DNA of 64,000 nucleotides, taken from NCBI GenBank assembly GCA_019055375.1, contig JAHQIW010005108.1, positions 1 through 64,000 on the forward strand, read 5' to 3'. Shown piece by piece: positions 11,166 to 23,030 of the stretch. Under the pieces are notes generated by a model that worked only from the letters and a program-made list of their open reading frames with translations, made no database searches and was not told the origin of the DNA. Within the stretch, counting starts at the first letter, position 1. Each line of letters opens with the position of its first letter. The DNA is from Parelaphostrongylus tenuis (taxonomy: Eukaryota > Nematoda > Chromadorea > Rhabditida > Metastrongylidae). The translations under genes were made by a program, and so were the position numbers.

Positions 11166-11454
11166 TTTCCCCATTACCTACTGATTACCTACTGAAATTA
11201 CGGCGAATAGCTACTACAGACTTCACTCGGATGAACAAATCAAACCGAGTGTAAAACATAATCTTATTTTCGTGGCTACAAGAGATTTGGTCGTTCCATG
11301 AGCTTTGGAACTAGAGTAATAGGCACGAAATCTATAACCAGAAGTCATTGAAATTGCATGACTTCGATCGTCCAATTGCGCACTCTAGGCGAACATTTAG
11401 AACAACCTACCTATACTTCCTGTACGATAGAACTCTCTCGGGAACAAATTCACC

Positions 11455-11700
11455 TACTACTCATGCGCGAATGGTACGTAAGGGAAAATGCTAGTGAAGC
11501 TGTGAGCAAGATTAACGGAAATTCCTGAGGACTGCCCAGAGCGCGACTCGTCCTTCAGACTGTTCTCTCTAGCGTTCTACTTCGCACACCACTTCCTAAT
11601 AGTCCTTTGTGCGACTGTATCATCATCCCGAGTTCCATTAATCTTGCGCGCCGCTTCACTAGCGTTTTCCACTACGCACCATTCGTGAATTAGTAGCAAG
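11455..11700 (-). pseudogene. Mariner-like transposase, N-terminal HTH fragment
   Basis: The minus strand reads ENASEAARKINGT, then DDTVAQRTIRKWCAK, a stop, then NSLKDESRSGQSS. These are the paired helix-turn-helix motifs of mariner-family transposases, which bind the terminal inverted repeats. The frame has an internal stop and no catalytic DDD domain follows. At 11455-11527 the plus strand carries a second, inverted copy of the first motif (ENASEAVSKING), so the fragment is a small inverted repeat. Confidence 0.8.
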
Positions 11701-11719
11701 CAAATTTGTTTCCACGATA

Positions 11720-12610
11720 GCTCCACCTTAGAGTGAGTATAGGCATGTTACATGTGAAAACGTTGTGAGAGAAACGCAACAGATATTAAAATGGTGCAGC
11801 TTGAATTATTTCTTTAATGAGTTTGGTGTTTATTGCTCTTGTGTCAAAATCTCTCGAACAACCTAATCGTATTAAAAACTACGTATAACATGCAAAATCA
11901 GTGAGCATATCCAATGTCAAAGGTTGCAAACCGACTAATGCTTATAGTAATGCCTAAATGGATATTTAAGAAGAAATATTCAGAGAGGATAGTAGAAAAC
12001 ATGTTTCAAAAATCTATATGGGTCCCAACTCCCGAGGTAGGATGACAGCTCAACAATTATTGAGAATTATCGATGAACTGATCTCGCATACGCTAAGTAC
12101 CATTATCTTCGAACAATAAGCATTATTTTCTAATCTTCAACCGCTGTGATGACTTTTGAATTACTTGTATAGTGAAAATTATCAATACTTAGAGATTTGT
12201 ATTGTAATGTTATTTGTACAAATTATTACAATTTCCTTGATGTCAAAAGCAGTACGGTTACGTAGTACATTAGCGTTTTTTCCCGCTCATAAATGTTTAT
12301 ATACTTAAGAAGCGTATGTGCGAGCAGAGTAAATCGTGTTGCATCAAAGTGAAACGAGAAATATATTGACTTTTTTTTAAGATGGTGGGAAAAATTCTCA
12401 TCAAATATCGAAAATCGCTCTCCATTTTGCGATCTGCGCTGCGCGCAGCGATCTGTATTGTCGTCTTGAACGGGTTAACACGTCTGGTCGGGTAACCATA
12501 TGTCTCAATAAGTAGCAAGCTGACAGCCACTGCGTGAATGTGACTCTCTTAAGACTTCTTTTGTTTTCACATCTTTCTTGCAGTTTTATAAAGCTCCAAA
12601 TAAACATCTA
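11720..12610. other. No recognisable feature
   Basis: AT-rich sequence without a convincing reading frame, RNA gene or transposon signature that I can identify. Confidence 0.5.
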
Positions 12611-12614
12611 AGAG

Positions 12615-12700
12615 AATTAGGTGGTAAGAAATTCGAACTCAGATGGAGCCTTGCCGGGGGTGCGTGTTGCTTCTACATAAAGAACACCACAGCTTTGTTT
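12615..12700 (-). repeat. SINE-B tRNA-like fragment
   Basis: The reverse complement contains CACGCACCCCCGGC and CTGAGTTCGAATTTC, the latter resembling a B box. This matches the tRNA-like part of SINE-B. Only this part is seen. Confidence 0.45.
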
Positions 12701-12704
12701 CCAC

Positions 12705-14100
12705 TTTTTCTATGATAGAACTAACGTAGCTACCAAAAACCACCCTTTTGCAGGTTAGCATCATGTTCCACAGTATTTGATGTTGCTTATAATCATGGAG
12801 AGCTTTACGATTGAGGAGTGCTGTGTGAGGTGGAATGAGAAGGTGAAGACTACGATGTTTGAGGTCAACTGAATCTCGACTTGATAACATGTGAAGTTAC
12901 ACAACAGCACTCAAATTCAATTTAGCTTTTTTATACCACAGGGCTTAAATTCAATTAAGTCTTTTTCTTCAAACACCGTCATACAAGGCATCAAAAGTGC
13001 ACGAAAGAATTGAACAAAGATGATAAATTAATGAACAACGAAAGCGAGGGAAGTTTCTGAGCAACAAGAACATTGCCAACCCCCTTATTACAGCTTTTCA
13101 AGCTGGTTTACATGTTCAGCACGTGGACAGTCTTTGTTGATGTCGGGTAATTGCGGCTGCGATTCTTTACGGGGCTCACACCATGTGCTTGATCACTCTT
13201 AGTTCTATAATGTGACTATTGACGCCGAAAAGAAATTATGATCAGAATGAAAAACAGCGCAACCAAAATGTGGAAATGCATGAACAATTCTCTACTGGAA
13301 CACGCGTAGCACAAAGCAGCACTTTCCTCAATTGAGAGAGCTCCATCTGATTAGTCTCAATTCTACATGGCGCTTCAACCTCATAGATTGGAGATGAAGG
13401 TGGGTCAACAGCCAATGCTTACTATTTCTTATAGATTGTTACACACGATATTGCTAGCAAAACTTGTTTGGCACAATATTGGAGGACATTTAAGTCAACT
13501 CTTCCTCTCTAGACATTGGATGAGTTAGACTAACACGTAACCTACTCAGAGAAGCACTTGAGATAACACAGGGAATGTTTCGAACCCAAATAATATTCTG
13601 TATTATGCAACAACAAGTCCACAATATAAAATGGAAAGATCGTTAACTAAAAGTTCCTTTCATATTTCCTCCACATCAACTGGCTCTAAATATAGGAGTG
13701 ATTGCGAGATAATAAGCTTGAATTAATTTTCGAAAAGATTGCGGTAGTTGAGAACTAACTTAATAACTTAGCTGAGTTCCGAAGCTTAAGAGCTTTGCAG
13801 TGCTTCTCGTTAGCTCTCATTCACGCGTGAGATGGTTCTTTTTTTACCTGATGATAGCAAACATTCGCTGTTGATCATCCACCGATTCAGTCTTCTCCAT
13901 ACATCCATCCCCTCACTTACTTTTTGACTTCAAGTGTTGTAGAAGGTCGAAATTTTAGCTATATGAACTGCACTTTAGAGAAAGAGTTCAGTTCAGCGAG
14001 CCATAAGCGTGATAATGATAAAAAAAGGAGAGGGGACGTGTTGTATAGGCAGGAATGGTAGCGCTCAAATAATGGTGGTTGTGTCCTTTCCATTTAGCGA
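12705..14100. other. No recognisable feature
   Basis: AT-rich sequence with only short, unrelated open frames. Nothing on either strand could be assigned to a family. Confidence 0.5.
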
Positions 14101-14124
14101 TTCTCACACTGCTGTGCTATAATT

Positions 14125-14790
14125 CTTCACCTGTACCATCTGTCGTCCCGTTGATCGTTGAGTGGCTCGAGCAGGATCCAGCAGCAGTTCCATTTTCCCC
14201 TATGGTGTGCAAGAGTAGCCCAGTGGGTCCTCCTCGCTCTAGGGATTCGCTGAGCATCATATCTTTCCTCTATGCCTTTCATGAAGAAATGGGACCACCG
14301 GAATGGTGGTCTTTCTGTAGAGCGCCGTGAAGTCCCGAGGAATCCAGTTGGTAACGGCTCTCGTCCATCGGTTGCCGTTGAAGCGCATCACGTGTTCGAC
14401 CCACCTTATTTCCGATATCACGACGTGTAGAGCGGCGTCTTTGATCTTCGGTCTTTAACGCAGGTCGGGACCGCAAATCCTTTCTCTCAATTGCGAGATA
14501 CGGGGTACTCCTAGCGTCAACTTTCGACTGCGCGTTCAATAACGCCATGTGATCTTTTATTCTGCTTACGTAGCGACCAGGTTTCTGCTGCATACGCTAG
14601 GGCAGGGATATTCGCTGAGTCGAAAAGGTGGACACGGAGTCGGATGTTCTTCTTTGTTCTCTTAACTACATCTTTGATGCTCTTGAACCTTCCCCAAGCC
14701 GCTCGTTTCCTCCTGCCCAACTCTGGAGTTAGGTCTTTCGTCATGTTGATTTCACGACCTAGGTAGACGCAACTGGAGAATTCGAAAAAT
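14125..14790 (-). pseudogene. RTE-like LINE reverse transcriptase, C-terminal part
   Basis: The minus strand encodes, with frame changes, the C-terminal region of an RTE-type non-LTR retrotransposon polyprotein. Recognisable pieces in order are: LTPELGRRKRAAWGRFKSI, DVVKRTKK, RLRVHLFDSANIPALAYA, AAETWSLRKQ, IRWVEHVMRF, RWTRAVTNWIPRDF, and RIPRARRTHWATLAHHRGKW. In intact elements this region follows the reverse transcriptase core and the element would copy itself by target-primed reverse transcription. The endonuclease and catalytic YADD-type region are absent, so it is a 5'-truncated, frameshifted relic. The family is very common in hookworm genomes. Confidence 0.9.
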
Positions 14791-15189
14791 TTTCGCCCGT
14801 TAAGCTATGAATCTTGAGCAGAGAAAGTAACATTGATTATGCACTCTATTTATACAATGCTTGACACGCTCTGTAGCTGATAGAGGCGAAATATATTCAC
14901 AAATGAAGACCGTGTGCTGATCTTAGGATCACACTCGATGCATGCACGAAACTGTGTTCATCATGAACGACAATTTTAAATTGCGAAAAGGAAACGACCA
15001 CCTACAGACAAAGCCATTAGAAATGCTTGCCCCACAACAACGGATACATCTTACTATTTGACCAATCCATGACTCTCAAAGCAAACAACGAATTCAGAAA
15101 TGTGCTGAAGCAGTGGATTTCGTTGATTACAGGTCTTCGAGAGAAGCGCACCTTCAATGAGTATATCTATGACATCATACCAGCTTGAG

Positions 15190-15405
15190 TCGGTTCAATA
15201 TCGATACCGACTACCTGTGCCAAACCGCTGACGATTGGTTGCTAACGATAGATGCCATGTAGCGTAGAATGAGTGATGGCAAGACGGACGCCAATAGTGC
15301 AACGGGTTGGAGCGCGCACTTTCGGAATGAGTGAGAGGGGATTTCGAGTTCCGCCTAACGCCAAAGTTTTGCACATAAGTTTGCATCACTGGATAAGTAC
15401 ACACC
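15190..15405 (+). mobile_element. SINE-B copy
   Basis: The body (CGATACCGACTACC, CAAACCGCTGACGATTGG, GATAGATGCCATGTAGCG), the tRNA-like part (AATAGTGCAACGGGTTGG, GGATTTCGAGTTCCGCC) and the tail (TTTGCATCACTGGATAAGTA) are all visible in plus orientation. Confidence 0.75.
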
Positions 15406-16174
15406 TTGTTGAAATGCTTCCACCCGTTCGGGACTGCGTGGGACGTTTATGCCAATCGATTAGTGCGTTTCGCGCTGGGCTGCGGCTGGTGGTGTATATT
15501 GGCGAGAGCAGCAATGGGAGATTGGGATTTCATTTGGTAACTTTAGGTCTTGAGAAGACACAATAGTTAGTAATTGATGATCCATCGCAGAAAGACTTCT
15601 ATAAAGGTTCTTCAAAGAAATAACGCTTCTGTGTTGTAAAATCTCCCATGTTTCTACGAGAAAGTCACAGTGTTCCAAAAGGAACTTATTTCCAGCTGCC
15701 ACATAACGAATTTTTCTTATTTCGACCATAATTTTCGTCGTCAGTCGATGGCCTAGAAGACGCAATAACTTGCACTAAAGATGATAGTTTGGAAGGTCTG
15801 CACAGTGTGTTCTACTAGCGAAGCAAAAAAAACGCCTCCTTCGGGAGTGCGGTGTTTCAACTTCAAAGAGCCTTTCTTGGTTTTATGCGATGCTAAGCAA
15901 GCTTCATCGCCACGAAAGAAATAATAAAGGAAAAACCATTACAAGTACAGTTTTCAGAAAAAAGAGCATCCTCGGGTAATGACGCAGGGCTAAAGTAGGA
16001 ACACATTAGAGCAGAAATTAGGCACCATATTGTTCCTTGTATAGTTTACAGAGTCATAATTTCTTGACAATGCACAACATGTAGCGGGCTTTGCTGTACA
16101 TTAAGCAAAGGGAGAGAAATTGTACAGAAAAACATGTAGATTGTACAGGACTAAAAGAGATCATAGTTTTTTTT
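15406..16174. other. No recognisable feature
   Basis: AT-rich sequence without an assignable gene or repeat. Confidence 0.45.
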
Positions 16175-16485
16175 TGAAATAAAAGGATAAAGGATAAAGA
16201 TCTCGACGTTGAATAATCCCTGAGGGATGTGCCACACATTCGTCTTCAATCTTTAACTTCGTTTGAGGTGATTTAATGCATATCTGGCCTTTACAATGAC
16301 TCGCAGTGGCCTTCCGCTGAACTGAATCAGTGCTGCTTAACCTTCTAGACAAGTCTGAGAACAGCCTGGTACCAATTTACCGGCCCCGGAAGGATGGATG
16401 GCTTGGTGAGCCATGAGAGCGAAATCGAATCATGGGCCTCGTGTGCGACGCAGAGCACCTCTAACCACTGCGCCACATGCGCTCT
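16175..16485 (-). mobile_element. SINE-A copy
   Basis: The reverse complement begins GCATGTGGCGCAGTGGTTAG (A box), then CCCATGATTCGATTTCGC (B box), the shared body, and ends in the TTTATCCTTTATCC tail. It is one of the best-preserved SINE-A copies. Confidence 0.85.
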
Positions 16486-17214
16486 TCTCTTGAAATACGT
16501 AGAAAATAAAACAGTTCTTATCTACTTAACCGCGACAGATGAATATTCGACACCATTTGCTGACAGGATTTTCATAAGAGTGTTAGTAATCGTTCGAAAG
16601 CTTAAATTTCTAAGTAGAGCCGAACGTCGCCAATTTTCAAGACACCTTATGATGACGCTGTTATTCCAAAATAAAATTATGTTTCACATCCAGCTTGAGC
16701 CTTCAATTTTACCACGCGCAGAATTCGCTGGAAGGAGGAAAAGCATGTGAATGTGTAGAGAAAATTTTGTAGTATATGAATCACTCATTTTATCTGTGGC
16801 TTCTTTCATAGCGGGGAAAACTTACAATTGAATAGCAAGTTGAATCGCACATGTCTTACATTTTAGGCTATCGATCGATTGCCTCGCTCCTCAACGAGTG
16901 GATTAGTAGCTAAACAAGTTCACCGAATATGTGGAACTCAACCTTATATTCCTTGCTACACTGCAGTGAAACGGTCTTTTCCTAGAAAATAAGCACAGCG
17001 TTAGAGTCATTGAAGCTTACTCTATCGAAAGATTATCAATAATCTTAAGAACAAGCTATGTTCGGCAAGGTTCAAAGCACAAATCTTTTCTTTTTCCAAG
17101 CGCACTGTCAAAAAGGCTTTCAAAAAAATGCCAAATTTTTGAGTTCTTCGAGACCTGTGTTATTGAAAGAGTACTACCAGTCTGCGAGAGGAGGTTCGTA
17201 AGCGCGGTCGCGTG
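16486..17214. other. Non-coding with a dispersed-repeat word
   Basis: Around 16572-16612 lies an inverted copy of the dispersed word AATGATTACTAACACTC (see findings). No gene is recognised. Confidence 0.45.
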
Positions 17215-17703
17215 TAACATAATTTTGTTTGGGATTTCACAGTGTTGTGGAAAGGGTGTTCTGAAAAGTCAGCCAAGTTCGGCTCTAGCCAAAGATTCAG
17301 GCTTTGGAATGATTAGTCACTCCTATAAAAATTCTTGCCCACTTGAGGTTGAATATCCATTTCTCACCGTTTAACAGAAGAGTACCAAAAAAAAAGCTAA
17401 TTATCTTGCGAGAATCGGGAGCAGCCTCAAGTTTACCGTACATTGTGATCTGCATAACTTCATAAGAGGTCAAAGTCAGAAGGGCAAAAAATTTGTGGTC
17501 ATCCAATGGGCACGCCAAGAGAAATTACACGTGAACGCAAATGTCCTTACAGGGTTTTTTTTTTTGAAATCAAAACACCTGTTCACTAATGAAATCACAG
17601 AAAAAATGTAGGAACACTATCTATGGAAAAATATCCACTGAAAATTCAGCAAAAAAAATTGGCATTTGGGCGATGGTGAAAGAAAAGAGAGTAAAGTACT
17701 AAC

Positions 17704-17812
17704 CTCATGCATGGCTCGGAGGTGCTTGGCTTGCATTGTGTTGTGATCGTTTTAGCTTGGTTCAGCTCTCGCTCTTCGTTATCGTCATCGGCTACAATGA
17801 CAAAACGAGGTG
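17704..17812 (-). pseudogene. Exon-like segment E, copy 1
   Basis: On the minus strand a 3' splice site (TATAG) precedes an open segment reading APRFVIVADDDNEE and ends at a consensus 5' splice site GAG|GTTAGT. The same segment recurs at about 26953-27026 and 63029-63113 with the same acceptor position. Relative to the 27-kb copy a one-base deletion after the acidic DDDNEE stretch shifts the frame. The product is unknown; acidic, low-complexity sequence. It looks like one exon of a duplicated gene whose other exons I cannot identify. Confidence 0.45.
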
Positions 17813-17922
17813 CTATACAAGTCGTGAAAATTTACGATTTATGAAAAACAGAATAGTCTGACAAAGTATTTTTTGAGCCTTTCCCGAGGTCTTTCATAGG
17901 CACTTATACAGTGCAATACACG

Positions 17923-17961
17923 CGGTTTGGCTTTGCAGCCTCATCAGTTGCAGCGTGCCTT
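17923..17961 (-). ncRNA. Hammerhead-like remnant (family C)
   Basis: The minus strand reads TGCAA, CTGATGA, GGC..GCC stem II, then AAACCGCGTGTA and TTGCA. TTGCA pairs with TGCAA as stem I. The G of the conserved GAA is missing, so it is probably inactive. The duplicate at 27134-27172 keeps GAA but has lost CTGATGA. Together the two imply an ancestral hammerhead upstream of exon-like segment E. Confidence 0.5.
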
Positions 17962-18774
17962 TTGTCCAAGTCAATCCCTATCGCGGAAGAAGCGCGCAGA
18001 TTTTTCACCAAACTTAAGATTTATTCGATAGCCGAAAAAATTGCGGTTCCAATGCGGTGAATGATTTTTTGGAACGTTCTCATGTGAGTTATAGCGACTC
18101 GTGGAAAATGACAATTTTCATCGGTGTGTGTTGTGTACTTTGAACTTGTGTTTGTTTAGTTTTCACACCAAACTAAGTTTTTTCACGAAATTTTGGCAGT
18201 CGTCCGATAGCATGAAAAAAGCAATCCTGACAAACATCTTAATTTCGAAATCAGCGAATGCGATCGGCTTTTCATTTGCTACCCCTAATCAGAAAGAACC
18301 GAAAAACTTATCGTATTACCTCCCGCTTTTATTGTTTGCAAGGCTGGCGTCTGTGCTTGACTTCCCATAGATATTCAATGATAATCAAGTGATCATGTGG
18401 TATAGAAAATTTGATCACTTTTTCAATTCTTAGTTCGAGTTTTGGTGTCTTCACAGAGCGCTGTAAAAGCGAAGAAGATTACGTTGTATACTCAAGTAAT
18501 AAACCACTGGCTCGAATTTCAAAGCATGCTTACTTGCGCGATAAGCTGAAAATTATGGGCCGTTAAAAACATAGAACGATGAACAAAATATCCTTTAACG
18601 ATCACTTTAAACATAGGAACTGAATCAAATTGATTCTCTGTTGATCTGCAATTGTACGATGGATATGAGAATCCAAACGACACCGACTACAATCTGCTTC
18701 CAGCTAGAATATCGAGAAGGCTGAAAGATGAGTGATTAGTAACATATAGTAGAAGAGATAAGAAGGTTAAGGAT

Positions 18775-18855
18775 GTTTCACAATATCCAAAGAGGACCGT
18801 GTAGCGCAGTAGCGTGAGGGTGCCCTGAAATGCACGCGGAGTCATTTGTTCGATA
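18775..18855 (+). repeat. tRNA-like segment in block 2
   Basis: GTGTAGCGCAGTAGCG resembles an A box and TTTGTTCGATATTGC a B box about 45 bases later. The duplicate at about 30158-30230 has GTGGCACAGTGGC and TTTTTCAATATCG. It is probably the head of an old SINE rather than a tRNA gene, as no cloverleaf can be drawn. Confidence 0.45.
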
Positions 18856-19253
18856 TTGCGCTGCGGACTTATTAAGCTTACTATCTTTCCACTCTGTATA
18901 TTTGCTACCAAATATATCTGAGACGACAGCAACACTTGCTTAATACGTGTGACACCGATGGTCTTGGGAATCGCCGCGCAGCGATCAAGTGTTGGCGAAT
19001 GTTACTTTTGAAAGAGGACAATATGTTTAAACACATAATTTCAGGCACTGCCGTCTACAGATGACTTCTCCTGCTGAGTTTCACTATTAAGGCCATAGTT
19101 CACCATATTAATAGCCAATCGGCTGATCAAATCTTAAGGATCTCAATAATCAATCTGGTTTTTAAATTGAACCACTCATTACGCCGTAACAGCCAACAGA
19201 AGATTGAGTTTCGCAAAACTGGATACAGTTTATTCTAAGAATATGCGAACTAC

Positions 19254-19372
19254 AGTGGCATTTTCTAGTTCCTCGCATCGATTGGGAACCTTGCATTCTG
19301 ACAGGCAGCGAGTGAAGAATATGAGAGCATTTTTAGATAGAGTTCGGATGCGAGGAACTAGAAAATGTCACT
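19254..19372. other. Long inverted repeat (hairpin)
   Basis: Arms of 25 bases at 19254-19278 and 19348-19372 pair throughout, with one G-T wobble, around a loop of about 69 bases. It lies within block 2 upstream of exon-like segment F. Confidence 0.75.
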
Positions 19373-19498
19373 GGATATGTGCCATCGTTCTCCGCGTCGC
19401 GCGCGGCAAGATAAGAGCATTTTTAACTGAATACTTGATATACAGTTGGATCATCGCAGTCTTTTCAAGAAGAAAAATTGCATTAAAACATCTTTGAG

Positions 19499-19649
19499 CT
19501 GCGCATATTAAGATCGGATATGTGGCTCATGCCATATGGATTGATCAAGCATGACTTTGAACTACGTGGCTTTCCTCATTTCGCTGCTCTTCATCAATGT
19601 TACACCCATAGAGTATATGCTCCTCTCTCATTTGCTGAGACTATCTCAG
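19499..19649 (+). pseudogene. Exon-like segment F, copy 1
   Basis: An open segment of 50 codons lies between a possible acceptor (ATCTTTGAG) and a consensus donor (CTCAG|GTACGT). The peptide begins LRILRSDMWLM and ends CYTHRVYAPLSFAETIS. The duplicate at 30640-30787 differs by many substitutions but its only length change is exactly three bases, so the frame is kept. In the right copy the donor is changed (TTAG|GCTACG). I do not recognise the protein family. It is probably an internal exon of a duplicated gene; the left copy may still be functional. Confidence 0.5.
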
Positions 19650-20004
19650 GTACGTTATAAAACAAGAATTTTACCCATTCTTCACTAATGTTGTAATAAC
19701 AAGTGCATTAGTGCAAGCAAATTAGGTGCCATTTAGAAATAAGTAATCAACACAAGATCTTTTTATAAATTTGTTCTAAAGAATTTATTGTCAGGTTGGA
19801 AACGATCAGCAAAAATGAATACAGGATTTGCATTAGGAGATTACGATAATGCAAATCATCATGATTGATCCACATCCGTATTATATCACTGCGGTGGATA
19901 GTTTTTTCGAGAAAATAATCTCATGATCAATGATAGGGCGAAAAAATCCTGTTCATAATTGAGAAATGGGGTCCTTTTGCCACGGTCATTATGCCACTGG
20001 ATCT

Positions 20005-21930
20005 AATCACCGTCTCCTCGTAGGAACATTTGCAGGAAAAGAATTGATAAACCGCTGATCATAACCGAATAATAGCGATATGAGAAGCACTCAGTACTTA
20101 CAATGAAATAAGAATGCAAACGAACTTGTGCGTACCCGTTGGATAGAATGTGGTGAGAAACATTTGTCAGACTTCAAAAAGCGCATGTTTACATATCATG
20201 GACGTGTTGTCATAAATATAAACGACTCTATTACAGTAAAAAAATAACGAAGTAGAGTATTCTTCTTCATAATATTATTCATCATTGCCACATACAAAGA
20301 CCCATCGAGTGGGATTGACATCTGAGTAACATTCCATAGACATAGACATGAATCGTTTCGATTAGACATCGAATAAAAAATCGAATCTAACTGATTAAGA
20401 GAGACAAACCTGAGCGCTGTCTGTAGAAAGCTGTGTTCATTGAAACTGATGGTAAAGGTGAGTATGCCGACTGCATAGGGACTACAAGTTCCCCTTCTCT
20501 TGCATTTGACTCGTTTTCTCGCATTCATCCTATTCGCATATCCGCCTGTCGTTTCGGCTTCTACATGAGGATTTCGCACCCTTTATAAATGCCGTGAATG
20601 CTGGTCGATAACATTCTTGCAGACTCGGAGCTAGCCAACTAAGGTGCTCTCTGAAGCATTCGTTGATAGTGTTAAGGACGGAATCAGATCAGGGCTCTGG
20701 TAAAATCACTAATCACTGCACTTCCGCGCATTCTTGTATGCACATGCAAGAATATATGTATATATGCAAATATCTCCGTTAACACTTGTTGCATTCTACC
20801 ATATGATGCTATAAATACACGAATGAATAGATTTATTTCATAGAATTCATACATCGTGTCCGTCTCGCATTAGAAATCGAATACTTACAACGTCAAACAC
20901 CTAGAAGTAGCAGTCTTTACAGCCACGAAAAGCTAAAATCTATAAGCAGCTTTTGAATGGGCTTCTATTTTAGCATGCATCGGTTATATTTCTGTAGGTA
21001 CTATCCTAAATTACACAAAACCGGCATCCTAAAATCCGTAATCTCTGCGACTTATATGAATTGAACACCACTTGAGATTACTACAGTTGGGACAGCTCAT
21101 ATTTACAACGATGATTTGCAGCTCTCTGTAACGTAAGGTGGATAACGCAAGAACACTTCACGCAATAAATGGTGAATTGAAAGCCAGTAAGTATATAATA
21201 AGATTTTGATAAACTTTCCCGTATCTCTACAGAATGTGACGCTGCTGAATGCTGACTAATCTCAACTAAATGTGTGTCATTATCATTTTCATCGAAGCTC
21301 ATGGAATTAGATTGAATATAACGAAGTAATGTCCTAGTAGGCAACATGCCCAACCAATCATGTCGAAAACCCCGTAGCGAGAGTCCTGTCAGAGAGACTT
21401 TTCAACGCTTGTACCACGCTTTCCTACATTCGCATGTTTCGGCGTCTTTGTCATTACACTTTTCTCTGAAAAACTGTCTCTGAAGCTGTGCTCTATATCC
21501 AAGCACAAACACTCAGAGTCAAGAATAAACAATACATACCACATTATAATAATGTCTTTTGATTCTTTTCTGTTATCGGAGAGGAACTGAAGAATCGAAA
21601 GTGTCCTCTAGGCAAGAACTTTTCAGAAGAGATCCAATAGCATTCTAGGCAACTTCTCTGGTCCGCACATTATTTGGTGAGGGTGCGTCTAAGAAAGCAA
21701 GTGCATAAGTGATGTGTATATTAGTAGATAATAAGAATAGATTTCGTTACTTGTGTATGCTTACGATAAGATACTAGAGATCTGAAAGATTCACAGCAAC
21801 ACACATTGAAAAGCAGTTCCTCTTTTAGTTGAGTGATAGTTGAATATTGTTAGGTTACGTTTAATTTAAAAAATACAGAAGAGATCAGAAGTTCGAGGGC
21901 AGTTAATGGCAACTGTAACGAACAAGCACT
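20005..21930. other. No recognisable feature
   Basis: AT-rich sequence. A minus-strand open frame at 20196-20579 (127 codons) has no recognisable motif, lacks a duplicate in the window, and is not called as a gene. Confidence 0.45.
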
Positions 21931-21937
21931 GTAAAAA

Positions 21938-22186
21938 ATGGGATTCTACTGCGAGAAAATACTAGACAAGTGTAAGCGTGTTTCCGCCGCCCTCCGCAAG
22001 CTGTGCGCTAGCTACGAATTCACTGTTCCTCACTGGATTCCGGACCTTCTCCACAAATACGACACAGGGGTCAAATTGATAAGCGTAGGAATCGGCAGAT
22101 TTTTTGACAGCAACATGCTTCATGAGGACGACGAAGCATCCAAAAACAGTTGTTTACAAGATGACTGGAGCTCTCATCCGCCATAA
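21938..22186 (+). CDS. Small hypothetical open frame, uncertain
   Basis: An ATG-started frame of 82 codons encodes a fairly ordinary soluble sequence (CKRVSAALRKLCASYEF, VPHWIPDLLHKYDTG, FFDSNMLHEDDEASKN). Its composition is more protein-like than the surrounding frames. No family is recognised and no splice structure or poly(A) signal is evident nearby. It may be an exon, a decayed gene or chance. Confidence 0.25.
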   Translation: MGFYCEKILDKCKRVSAALRKLCASYEFTVPHWIPDLLHKYDTGVKLISVGIGRFFDSNMLHEDDEASKNSCLQDDWSSHPP

Positions 22187-22189
22187 TTT

Positions 22190-23028
22190 GAAAGTGGGCT
22201 TTCCTCTACAAAGAATGACAGCCGAACCTGAAGATGCTTAGAATAGTTACTAAATCGAGTTACCTAGGTACAAATAGAAAAGAAATGAATGATATAGAAG
22301 CACTGGAAGAAATTCACGAATCGGTTGATGACAATAGAGAGAGCTGTTTCTTTCACCTTTGTGACAAGCCTAGTGTTGCCGCATGAAGTTGTCGATGTCA
22401 ACAGAATTTTACACATTTCTAATTTCACGAGCTTTGCAGATTTGATCGCGGATATTTCTGATATTCGAAAGCGCAGCAGACAGTGAATCAAAATCCATGA
22501 CAACGATTCTTTTCCGACAGCTACTTGGCTCGCAATCAGCACTCGCAAATTTCTTCAAGAAGCGTGCACAGGTTTGGGGATATACTTCGATTACAAAAAA
22601 TTATTAGTGTGCTAAATGCATAGCAAACTGAGGAAAATTTCACCGAAACTGATAAAGAAAATAAGACGAACACGTGAAATTGCTCCATTATTTTTCTACC
22701 AACGCTAAACCTCACAAAAGTGTAAAGGAAAGGCAATCTGTGTTGATTAAGTTCCCCAAATGCGCAGTACTTTGAACTCCGTTCGAGGAACTGTGAAGAC
22801 AGCACAATGCATATTCAGCAAGTTAATCACTTTCGATAGTCGGCTGCTTGGTTTGTCTGAACATCGAATCGAGCCAAAGTGCTCATGTATGTTGGTTCCT
22901 AATCAGTTCGCTACACGCACTTTTATGTTGTTCTGAAGGCTCCTTACAACGCTTAACCTCATTCGTTAGAAATCACACATGATGTAAAATAAGACTTGCC
23001 TAATGTTAGATCATCTCATAGAATTTGA
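22190..23028. other. No recognisable feature
   Basis: AT-rich sequence without an assignable gene or transposon before the mariner-like element. Confidence 0.45.
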
Positions 23029-23030
23029 CT

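Larger units (their letters stand above)
17215..20000 (+). repeat. Segmental duplication block 2, left copy
   Basis: It aligns in direct orientation with about 26540-31190. The left copy lacks three insertions present on the right: about 27190-28665, 29763-30107 and 30270-30535. It therefore serves as the empty-site reference. It contains a ribozyme remnant, a minus-strand exon-like segment, a tRNA-like segment, a long hairpin and a plus-strand exon-like segment, listed separately. Confidence 0.85.

Noticed and set aside
20196..20579. 127-codon minus-strand frame as a gene
   Set aside because: No motif, no splice context, and no conserved counterpart in the window.
20740..20775. ATGTATATATGC-type repeat as a regulatory site
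   Set aside because: Simple AT-rich low-complexity sequence, also seen near 670 and 35280, with no associated gene.
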